NCBI GenBank assembly: GCA_902491215.1
Contig: CABUGV010000022.1
Span: forward strand, 1 to 59,383
From: 43-108 sp001915545
Lineage (GTDB): Bacteria > Bacteroidota > Bacteroidia > Bacteroidales > Bacteroidaceae
Length of the DNA stretch: 59,383 nucleotides
Direction of reading: 5' to 3'
The notes under the pieces are model-generated. The model saw only the letters and a program-made list of their open reading frames with translations. It was not told the origin of the DNA and did not search any database. Shown here piece by piece: positions 38,333 through 46,315 of the stretch; within the stretch, counting starts at the first letter, position 1; each line of letters starts with the position of its first letter. Both the position numbers and the translations under genes were made by a program.

Positions 38333-41300
38333 CTATCTTTTTACTACCTTACATTTTGCTTCGATACGTCCTTCTGACTGTATGCTTATTATGTACAGTC
38401 CCTGTGGATATTCACCGAGATGGAGAGTGCAGATGTTGTCTGCCATCTTCTGTGTCAGCAGGATTCGTCCGCTGAGATCCTGTACCACGACAGTTCTGTT
38501 TTTGTTTGTTTCTTGTCCTGCGGATACATTGCACTCGTCTTCAACCGGGTTAGGCCAAACCTTCATTGTTTCAGCCTCTGCCGATTCAATACCGTTTGCA
38601 TCGGCTTTAACCTTGATGGTTCCGTCTGTGGTAAGCGAAGCGAGATCCCATTCAAGGCCCTCTCCTGGTTTTTCAGGGCTCATCTGAACGTTTCCTGTGA
38701 GCTTAATGGATTTGAATGTCTTGAACAGTTCATAGCTGTCACCGTCCTTGTATTCGCCTCGTCTGTATTCCATTTCGATAATCGGTGACTTCAGTGTTAC
38801 ATCGCCTTCTACCTCGAAATAGTCAATATAGTTGCCTTGTTTCCTTACATGTATGCATCCGCATTCGTTTACAGTCAGTTGACCGTTTATCTGCATTGAA
38901 CCTCTCAGATATTCTGACTTTTCAGCTGCTATTGAACCGCCTTCATATACAGTAACGTTGTTTGCAGTTCCATTGCCGCTCAGGCAACCTCCGTTGTAGA
39001 CTTGTATTGTGCCCTCACTGCTTCCCTCGCTGTTGAGGAACAGTGTGCCTCCGTATACAGAGAATCCGATAGGTTGTTTGTTTGTCAGTGTGAGTGTTCC
39101 TTCTCCGTATTTCTTTACTACAGCAGTGTTTGCGAACAGACCGGCGTATGTTGTCGATTCATTGTTGTAGCCGATTTCATAAGTTCCTCTTCCTACAGTG
39201 CATTCCTTGCTTGTAGATGCCAGCGAACCGATTTTTGTCGTCAGATTCACTTCTGTACCGCTTCCGGCCTTAGTGTGTACCAGCAGAACCTTGTCGTTGA
39301 GCACCAGTGATGTTTTTGACATGTCTGTAGCCTGGTTCAGGCGCATCTGTGAGCCTAAGGCGTGGAATGTTCCGTTGAATGAACTCATGTTCATCTGCCA
39401 GTCGGCCCTCACGTATGGAGTGGTGTAGTAGATTGTACCTTTTCCTGTCAATTTTCCTGTCAGTCTGCATCTCGAACCGCCTTGCAGAGTCACTTTTGCA
39501 TCTTCCGGAATTTCGAGCTGGTAATTGAATACAGGTGCTGTTGAGCTGGAGTTGGTGTCGAATATCTTCAGTGTACCTGCATACGCTGTGAGTTTGCTTC
39601 CTGCACGTCCGAAAGTGGTGTTCCATGCACCCATGGCCAGAACTCCGTCCTTGAGTATGGTTTCCTTGTATTTGTTGGCACCAGGATAGTTCAGGTTCAG
39701 CTGTCCTTTGCCGTCTTTTACAAGTATACCTTCACCGTCGATTATGCCTTTCAGAGCTGTAAGTCCTGAAGGAATGTTCATTGTTACAGTATCTTCGATT
39801 GTCAGTGGCCTGTCGGTTGATGTATTTGTAGCCGAGATTTCAAGTTCTGTATCCTTCATGGTCCAGTTTCCTGCGGTTGCAGTTGCGGCACCGAGCGAAC
39901 TGGCTTCTCCACCTTCGCCCAGCTGTTTGATTTTTACTTTTCCTCCTTCAAGATTTACTGAACCTGTAAACGAATGCTTGCTGCCGTTTATTTCAAGCGT
40001 TCCGTTTCCTTTCTTCGTCAGTCCGCCTTTTCCGCTGAAGCCTCCCTCGCCGTTCAGACTGTAGTTTTCATCGGATGTGAAGAGAATATCTCCAACAGGC
40101 AACTGTTCGTTCAGAGTGACATCCTTTACAGAAGCATCGTCGTTGAAAATGATGCTGTCTCCTGCCACGAAAGCCGTAGGCTGACCGTCAAGGATGAAGT
40201 TGGAAGCTGAATAGTCCAGTGTTCCGCTCTCTTCGCCTGTCCATATCACATTGGCCGAAGGGCCTCTCTGTTCATTTATCGTAAGAGTTATCGTGTTGCC
40301 GGTTCTTTCCAGTACGTATGAATAACCTTCAAGTCCTTCAACCTTTATAGTTTCAGCGGGTATTCTTCCGCTTTCCGGCAGTCCTGAAGCGTTTCCAGTC
40401 CATGAGATGAGCTTGTATGTACCTGGCGATGCTTCATTTCTTTCTGGCATGAAACGCATGATTACCGGTGAAGCGAAATGGATATCTCCATTTACCGCAA
40501 TCTCGTCTGAAACAGGATTCTCTATGCCGTCCAGTGTCATTTCCAAATATACCTTGGCATTAAGGTTCAGATTCTTGTCAAATGTAAGTTTGCCGACAAC
40601 AGCATTTTCATTTCCCGGTTGTATTCTGCATCCTTCGTAGTTGAGTGCGCCTTCAAACACCACATCGCCCTTTATATGTCCGGTTCCTGCCAGTGTTCCG
40701 CGTGCTCTTATGTGCAGAGTATCATTTATTTCACTGTTTATTTCCAGAGTTCCTTCGGAAATGTATGTGTTGCCTTTATGCTTCAACGGAACGTTGACAA
40801 TGAGTTTTCCTCCCATGCTTTTCCACAATTCCGTTTCGCCACCGGTTTCGCCGGTTCCGTTCCACGTCAATGTCTGTCCTTTAGGTATCATTGCGAATAC
40901 TGTGTCCGGACATACTGTTCCCTGTATGTCTACAGTCTTGTTTCCGCTCATGTCAAACATCACGCTCTTGCCGTCGCTCCATGTTGTTCTGTTGCTTCTG
41001 TTTGAATCAACAAAACCTCCGTTTCCGTTCTGCCATACAGTTCCGTCCTGCCATATACAGTCGGCCTTCATTACCGGAGGAAGCGGTGGGGCAGGCATGT
41101 CATACCCGAGATAGAAGTCTGTGAACGGACTCTGGTAGTAGCTTCTAGTTGTACATTGCAATCTGTATGCCGGATTCTGTATAAGGCTGTACATGGATTC
41201 TTCTGTTTCGAAATCAGTTGAGAATCCGACGATACCTACGCATCCCTTGTCTTCGTATACACGCTTGAATATTAGTTCTTCTCTCCAGTCACCTATTATG

Positions 41301-42955
41301 TCGCCGAAGAACATAGGTCTTTTACCGTTTTCCGACTTGATTGTATATCCGCTCAGTTTTCCCATCTCAATGAGTCGGCTTCCATTGAATTTGCGTACGT
41401 CAGGGTTGTATCCGCTTCCGTCTGGTGAATCAAGCTTTTCCCTGTCGAGAGCGCCGTCCCACCATACGCCTTCAGTAGGCCATGTCGTGGCCAATCCAGG
41501 TATGATTTCTCCCTTAGCGTCGTACACATTGCCGTCCATGGCGCTCCACAGCTCGTAACCGATGTGGTCCGGATCCACGTCCATAGCCATTCCGCGTCCT
41601 ACATCGCCGACTCCGCCCATGTACCATTTCTTTATGGCAGTACCGTCTGCAGCGTCGTAGAGAATCTGTCCGAGCATGTCGGGTGCGTCCTGCTGTATTG
41701 CAAATGTTTCCAATCCTGGTCTTTCCGGGTCTATATCTCCGGTGTGGAAACGGTCTCCGTGCGATATTCCGGCATTGAAGAGAGTCGTTCCGTCGCCAGT
41801 CATAGCATATCCACCCTCAAGCATCTCGTCGCGTCCGTCACCGTCTACGTCAGCGATACGTATCTGATGGAATGTTGCACCGCCGGCAGGCTGTGTGAAC
41901 AGTTCCTTGAAATCTCCGGCTTTGCCGTTGTTGAATTCGTATGCCCATGCCGAAACATAATACTGATGTCCGTACTTCTGGTGTCTGCTCATGTGCTCGA
42001 ATACCACTGCCGGATGCAGTCCGTCAGGGTAAAAAATACCAATGTGTCCCTGCAAGCAGAAATAGTCGCCGTCCTGATAATAGTCGGCCTTGTTGTCGCG
42101 GTTGTAGTAGCCCGGGTAAGTCATTTCAATGCTTGTCTTTTCCTCACCCGTAAGACCGTCAATGACTGTGATGTACTGAGGCGGATTGCGTTTGGTCTGT
42201 TTGTAGTAGTCTGTAATGCCGTCATTGTCTGTATCAGCATTGTCGGAGTGACACAGATACTTTCCCCATCCGTTTGTCTTGCTGTCCCAGAATCTTGTTC
42301 CGTCGCTGGTCTTCATTATGACTTCAGCCTTTCCGTTGCCGTCAATGTCGTATGCTGTCACCATGTCGTTGTGGCCGTCGCAAATATTTACGTTCGGTCC
42401 CATGTCGATGGTCCACAGTCTCTTTCCGTCGCGTCGGTAGCCTTCCACCTTGTCTGAACCGCCGTTGGTAGAGAGCCTGTCGACAACGTAGTCATATTCG
42501 CCGTCGCCGTCGAGGTCTGCCGGCCACACAAATCGTGTTGTATAGTCGGTTGTAGGGAGAAAACCGTCGAAGTCTATCTCCATGAAAATACCCCTTACAT
42601 CGTGTTCTGTAATTGTATATGGTTCGCTGAGTGCGCTTTCAGTTCCGTTGTGTACTATTGTCACCGCCAGTTGGCTTCCTTTCGGAACGCTTGTTGTTGT
42701 AGAGCTGAAGTTGGTCTTGCTCAGCGGTTGCTGATTAAGTTTCGTGAATGAGCCTCCGTTGGCTCTTTTGCAGTATACGTTGTATCTCGCGTTTTCCGGC
42801 TCCTGAACCAGTTTGCGCCATGATATCAGCACGTTGCTGCCGTTCTGCACAGCCACAACTCCGCGTCCAAGCTCCTGCTGCATCCGTTGTGCATGTATAG
42901 GCAATGATGTTGCCATCATGATACCGGCCCATAATAGATACTGTTTCTTACCCAT
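38333..42955 (-). CDS. PL11 rhamnogalacturonan lyase fused to autotransporter-like repeats and T9SS tail
   Basis: A 1540-residue secreted lyase that should cleave the rhamnosyl-galacturonosyl backbone of rhamnogalacturonan I by beta-elimination. Signal peptide 1-22; an N-terminal beta-sandwich (about 26-105); an eight-bladed PL11 propeller (about 115-640) with calcium-loop motifs ADLDGDGEYDY, YDIDGNGKAEV and DVDGDGRDEM. Residues 650-1460 form a long beta-rich region with passenger-associated repeats (for example LTKKGNGTLEINGS near 977 and VKKYGEGTLTLTN near 1278). A T9SS type A sorting domain begins VWPNP near 1466. Ordinary PL11 enzymes have about 620 residues. It is second in an operon, 26 nt after GH2. 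Confidence 0.9.
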   Translation of the reverse strand: MGKKQYLLWAGIMMATSLPIHAQRMQQELGRGVVAVQNGSNVLISWRKLVQEPENARYNVYCKRANGGSFTKLNQQPLSKTNFSSTTTSVPKGSQLAVTIVHNGTESALSEPYTITEHDVRGIFMEIDFDGFLPTTDYTTRFVWPADLDGDGEYDYVVDRLSTNGGSDKVEGYRRDGKRLWTIDMGPNVNICDGHNDMVTAYDIDGNGKAEVIMKTSDGTRFWDSKTNGWGKYLCHSDNADTDNDGITDYYKQTKRNPPQYITVIDGLTGEEKTSIEMTYPGYYNRDNKADYYQDGDYFCLQGHIGIFYPDGLHPAVVFEHMSRHQKYGHQYYVSAWAYEFNNGKAGDFKELFTQPAGGATFHQIRIADVDGDGRDEMLEGGYAMTGDGTTLFNAGISHGDRFHTGDIDPERPGLETFAIQQDAPDMLGQILYDAADGTAIKKWYMGGVGDVGRGMAMDVDPDHIGYELWSAMDGNVYDAKGEIIPGLATTWPTEGVWWDGALDREKLDSPDGSGYNPDVRKFNGSRLIEMGKLSGYTIKSENGKRPMFFGDIIGDWREELIFKRVYEDKGCVGIVGFSTDFETEESMYSLIQNPAYRLQCTTRSYYQSPFTDFYLGYDMPAPPLPPVMKADCIWQDGTVWQNGNGGFVDSNRSNRTTWSDGKSVMFDMSGNKTVDIQGTVCPDTVFAMIPKGQTLTWNGTGETGGETELWKSMGGKLIVNVPLKHKGNTYISEGTLEINSEINDTLHIRARGTLAGTGHIKGDVVFEGALNYEGCRIQPGNENAVVGKLTFDKNLNLNAKVYLEMTLDGIENPVSDEIAVNGDIHFASPVIMRFMPERNEASPGTYKLISWTGNASGLPESGRIPAETIKVEGLEGYSYVLERTGNTITLTINEQRGPSANVIWTGEESGTLDYSASNFILDGQPTAFVAGDSIIFNDDASVKDVTLNEQLPVGDILFTSDENYSLNGEGGFSGKGGLTKKGNGTLEINGSKHSFTGSVNLEGGKVKIKQLGEGGEASSLGAATATAGNWTMKDTELEISATNTSTDRPLTIEDTVTMNIPSGLTALKGIIDGEGILVKDGKGQLNLNYPGANKYKETILKDGVLAMGAWNTTFGRAGSKLTAYAGTLKIFDTNSSSTAPVFNYQLEIPEDAKVTLQGGSRCRLTGKLTGKGTIYYTTPYVRADWQMNMSSFNGTFHALGSQMRLNQATDMSKTSLVLNDKVLLVHTKAGSGTEVNLTTKIGSLASTSKECTVGRGTYEIGYNNESTTYAGLFANTAVVKKYGEGTLTLTNKQPIGFSVYGGTLFLNSEGSSEGTIQVYNGGCLSGNGTANNVTVYEGGSIAAEKSEYLRGSMQINGQLTVNECGCIHVRKQGNYIDYFEVEGDVTLKSPIIEMEYRRGEYKDGDSYELFKTFKSIKLTGNVQMSPEKPGEGLEWDLASLTTDGTIKVKADANGIESAEAETMKVWPNPVEDECNVSAGQETNKNRTVVVQDLSGRILLTQKMADNICTLHLGEYPQGLYIISIQSEGRIEAKCKVVKR

Positions 42956-42981
42956 GTTATTATTATTTAAGTTGATTGTTT

Positions 42982-45900
42982 TTATTCCTTTACTCTGTCG
43001 TCTGTGTCCAGCGGCATGAGATGCTGTAGAAATTCAGCCTCTACGATGCGCAGTTCGTTTCCGGTTTCTTCGGCATTAGGAGTCTTGTACAAGTCCAGAT
43101 CGCTGTCCACTGGTGCTGCAAGTTCAGTTATCTGTCCGAATCCTTCCTTTTCCTTCACCTGCCCTTTGAGTCTGATAGTCATTTGCTTTGCCTCTACCGG
43201 ACGCAATCTTATATGTACGTATCCCAGCGATTTGTCTGTCTGTCCGCTCCACACCAGGGTAGAGTCGGCATAAACCTCTATTGGATAGCTTCTCATTCTC
43301 CATCCCGTCAGCTTCATGCAAAGCTCGTCCACGGTCGAAGGCTTGTCGAATGTATATGTAATCCATCCTGTAGCCAGACGTCCATCGTTGCACCATTCGC
43401 TCCTTTCGTTGTCGTCGATGCTCAGCCTTGCACGGTCCTCGTTGGCGCCGGCTTTCACGTCAATGACGTTTATGCTTCTTTTTGTTTCCTTGAACGCTTC
43501 TCCCTCAGGTGTCTCTCCTCGTCCGAACTGTCCTTTCAGGTTCTCTCCAGGCAGACTTCTGCACATTCCGTCTTTGTTGTCCACCGCTCTCGATTTCCAT
43601 GTAACGGCAGTACCGTTCAAGCCTTCAGCTTCAGCTCTAAGAGTGATTTTTCCAGCCTCTCTTGTACTTCTTACCAGAACTCTGTTCACACCGCATTCCA
43701 CAGGCAGATTCTTCGACAGTATGAAGTTTGTCGGTGCATCTCCCCATCCGTTTCTGCGGCTTTCCTCGTATTCTCCGTAACGCGCAGCTATTCCGCCTCG
43801 CCATTCCGCAGGTCCTTCAAGTGTGAAGTTCACCATCGTATTGTCTGTAGGACAGCGTCTTCCCTCACTGTCAACCACCTCAAATTCCACCAGAGCCAGG
43901 TCTGCACCGTCAGCAGCAAAACCTTCAGGTGATGTCATTACCTTCATTCTTATGCTTTCCGGTTTACCGGCAGTCTGCAGTGTGTCGCTCGAGCATACTT
44001 TTCCATCATAGTCCAATCCGTTGGCTATCAGTGTGCCGGCCTCGAACTTCACTTTGTCGAACGTATGCAGAAAAGCATATTCCCTCTTTCCCTGGCCTAT
44101 CAGTTTGCCGTTGAGCCATAACTCGGTTCTTGGAGCAGTCGACACCACATATATCGGTTTCACCGTACCTTCCGGATAATTCCAGTGGCCGATGATGTGC
44201 GTGCGTTCCTTTTCCGTATCCACCCATCCGCTCCACATCACCTGATGGGCATAGAAACTCTCTTTCGGCAGTCTCATGGCATCCGTCACACCGCTGGCTC
44301 TGTAGTTCGATTCTCCTCTCGAATGTGTATTCGTGTCTGAGAATATGATTTTCGTTCCTCCCGAGCTGACTCTCTTACCTGTACCCGGTCTTTCTCGCCA
44401 GTAGTCATACCAGCGCTTCACGTGCTCTACAGCCAGCATGTCCTGATTGAGGTTGTACGCCGAAGCATCTGCATTCTTGTAGAGCGGTCCGACACCGTTC
44501 TTGTGATAAGGATAGCTCCAGTCGTCCCAGTATTTTCTCAGTCCCTCGTCGCGCGAGTATTCCATTGCCCACATCGGATGCTTTGCACTTTTGTTTATGT
44601 AAAGCATCTCGCCTCCATATTCGGCCTCGTCAATGTCCAGCATCTCGCGGCTTCCTATAGCACGTCCTCCGTGCGGATCATATTTATCTCTTATAGCCTT
44701 CATTTCCAGCATGTGTTCTCTGGAAATACCCTTGTTTCCGCATTCGTAGAAAACAATGCTCGGATTGTTGCGGTTGTATATGATGGCATCTCTCATCAGC
44801 ATACAGCGCTGTTCCCAACGTCTGTCGTTCACGTCGCGTTCGGAGTCGCCTGCCGGCATAGCCTGAATCAGTCCTACGCGGTCGCACGATTCCACATCCT
44901 GTTTCCACGGTGTCACATGCATCCATCTTACCAGATTTGCACCGCTTTCAACCATAAGGGCATTTGAGTAGTCGCTAAGCCATGCCGGTACGCTCATTCC
45001 TACTCCCGGCCATTCGTTGCTTGTTCTCTGCGCATAGCCTTTCATCTGCATTACGCGTCCGTTCAGCCACACCTTGCCTTGTCCGAATTCCGTTTTTCTG
45101 AATCCTGTGCGTGTTGTCGTTTCGTCTATGCACTTTCCGTCGCGCATGATTCTCGTCTTGACCGTGTACAGATATCCGTATCCCCAGCTCCAGAAGTGCA
45201 GTTCTCCGGCTCTTCCCGACGTTCTCATAGTGCATGTAGCTCCCGGTGCAAGTTTCATTTCTTCCGATCTGCATACCGTTTTGCCGTTCTTGAATCTTAC
45301 AGCTTTACCATCTGCATCGGTCATCTCCATTTCGTAGTATACTGTACACTCTTTTCCGCTTTCGTTCTTTATTTCGCTCTCTGCACATATAGTAGCCTCG
45401 CGTCCTTCAATGTTGAAGTCCGAAGCATATACATACACACCTGTTGTTCCAAGATTGCTGAACAGAGGCAAAGTCTGGTATACAGGTCCGGTGATATGCA
45501 GTTTCACATGTTTCGGTATACCTCCGTAGTTGGCGTTGAAATTCCTGTCGTTCCATTGGTATCTCGAATACTTCTGTCCTCTTTCCCTATATGTCCAGCT
45601 GTTGTCCACACGTACCGCCACCTTATTGTCGCCGTCCATGTCGATGTATTCCGTAAGGTCAATTCCGAAAGCCATCACACCGTTCTCGTGAAATCCCGCA
45701 TGCTGTCCGTTTATCCATACATCTGCACCCTGGCGTACACCTTCGAACTCAATGAACACTTTTCCGCTGTTCTTTGCACCCTTCGGCATTCTGAATGTCT
45801 TGTAGTACCAAACCACCGTATCGCTCAGTTCTGCAATCTGCACCCTGAAAGCTTCATCCTCGTTGAAAGCTCTTGGCAGTGAAACCGTCTTGTCATTATC

Positions 45901-46143
45901 GGTTTCGCCTTGTCCCTTGTCCGAGAAAATCTTTTCCGGTTCAATGTCGCCAATGTGCAGTTTCCAGTCGAGGTCGAAATTGAAGCACATTCTTTTGTTC
46001 CATGATTCTGTTTTTCCCTTTGCCGTTGTTCCTGCGGCTAAGTTTTCTGACGCAGCACCCAATAGGATGAATACAGCTGCGGCAAGCAGTCTTATGTTCC
46101 ATCTGCACATTGCGTCGTAAACTTTAGTGATGATGTTTTTCAT
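42982..46143 (-). CDS. Secreted GH2 beta-galactosidase-like enzyme with altered acid/base site
   Basis: A 1053-residue exported glycoside hydrolase: signal peptide (about 1-37), GH2 sugar-binding jelly roll, Ig-like domain, TIM barrel (about 345-600), DUF4982-like domain (SGWVDTEKERTHIIGHWNYP), further beta domains and a C-terminal discoidin-like module. The nucleophile Glu is in AMEYS (Glu528). Where GH2 enzymes usually have GNE with the acid/base Glu, this protein reads YECGNKG (Lys471). Galactosidase activity is inferred from the family and from PL11 and GH43 neighbours. The frame extends to 46173; the ATG at 46143 fits the signal peptide better. No T9SS tail was recognised. Confidence 0.85.
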   Translation of the reverse strand: MKNIITKVYDAMCRWNIRLLAAAVFILLGAASENLAAGTTAKGKTESWNKRMCFNFDLDWKLHIGDIEPEKIFSDKGQGETDNDKTVSLPRAFNEDEAFRVQIAELSDTVVWYYKTFRMPKGAKNSGKVFIEFEGVRQGADVWINGQHAGFHENGVMAFGIDLTEYIDMDGDNKVAVRVDNSWTYRERGQKYSRYQWNDRNFNANYGGIPKHVKLHITGPVYQTLPLFSNLGTTGVYVYASDFNIEGREATICAESEIKNESGKECTVYYEMEMTDADGKAVRFKNGKTVCRSEEMKLAPGATCTMRTSGRAGELHFWSWGYGYLYTVKTRIMRDGKCIDETTTRTGFRKTEFGQGKVWLNGRVMQMKGYAQRTSNEWPGVGMSVPAWLSDYSNALMVESGANLVRWMHVTPWKQDVESCDRVGLIQAMPAGDSERDVNDRRWEQRCMLMRDAIIYNRNNPSIVFYECGNKGISREHMLEMKAIRDKYDPHGGRAIGSREMLDIDEAEYGGEMLYINKSAKHPMWAMEYSRDEGLRKYWDDWSYPYHKNGVGPLYKNADASAYNLNQDMLAVEHVKRWYDYWRERPGTGKRVSSGGTKIIFSDTNTHSRGESNYRASGVTDAMRLPKESFYAHQVMWSGWVDTEKERTHIIGHWNYPEGTVKPIYVVSTAPRTELWLNGKLIGQGKREYAFLHTFDKVKFEAGTLIANGLDYDGKVCSSDTLQTAGKPESIRMKVMTSPEGFAADGADLALVEFEVVDSEGRRCPTDNTMVNFTLEGPAEWRGGIAARYGEYEESRRNGWGDAPTNFILSKNLPVECGVNRVLVRSTREAGKITLRAEAEGLNGTAVTWKSRAVDNKDGMCRSLPGENLKGQFGRGETPEGEAFKETKRSINVIDVKAGANEDRARLSIDDNERSEWCNDGRLATGWITYTFDKPSTVDELCMKLTGWRMRSYPIEVYADSTLVWSGQTDKSLGYVHIRLRPVEAKQMTIRLKGQVKEKEGFGQITELAAPVDSDLDLYKTPNAEETGNELRIVEAEFLQHLMPLDTDDRVKE

Positions 46144-46315
46144 ATCTACAGTTGTTTTTGATTCATGTTGCAAATTTAGTCCGCGGTCCCTCTTGCATTC
46201 TTGTAATATCGTTCAATTCCTTGTTTATTTGTTCACACTTGCACTTTACAAAGCCTTTATTTGCGTTCAGGAGCCGATTTTTGCTAATTTTGTACATACG
46301 GAAAGCATTTAGACT
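46144..46315. promoter_or_regulatory. Divergent control region of GH2-PL11 operon and regulator
   Basis: Minus strand: TAAATTTG at 46178-46171 is a -7 box for GH2 with a poor -33. Plus strand: TTTG at 46260-46263, a 21-nt spacer and TAATTTTG at 46285-46292 serve the regulator. Between them, GTTCA occurs at 46211 and 46231 (20-bp period, each followed by CTTG), just upstream of the GH2 -35/-33 region, a plausible operator for the divergently encoded AraC-type protein. Confidence 0.55.

Noticed and set aside
41564..42457. 297-residue plus-strand frame opposite the PL11 gene
   Set aside because: Cys/Val/Ser-rich shadow of the calcium-loop repeats on the opposite strand; no independent evidence.
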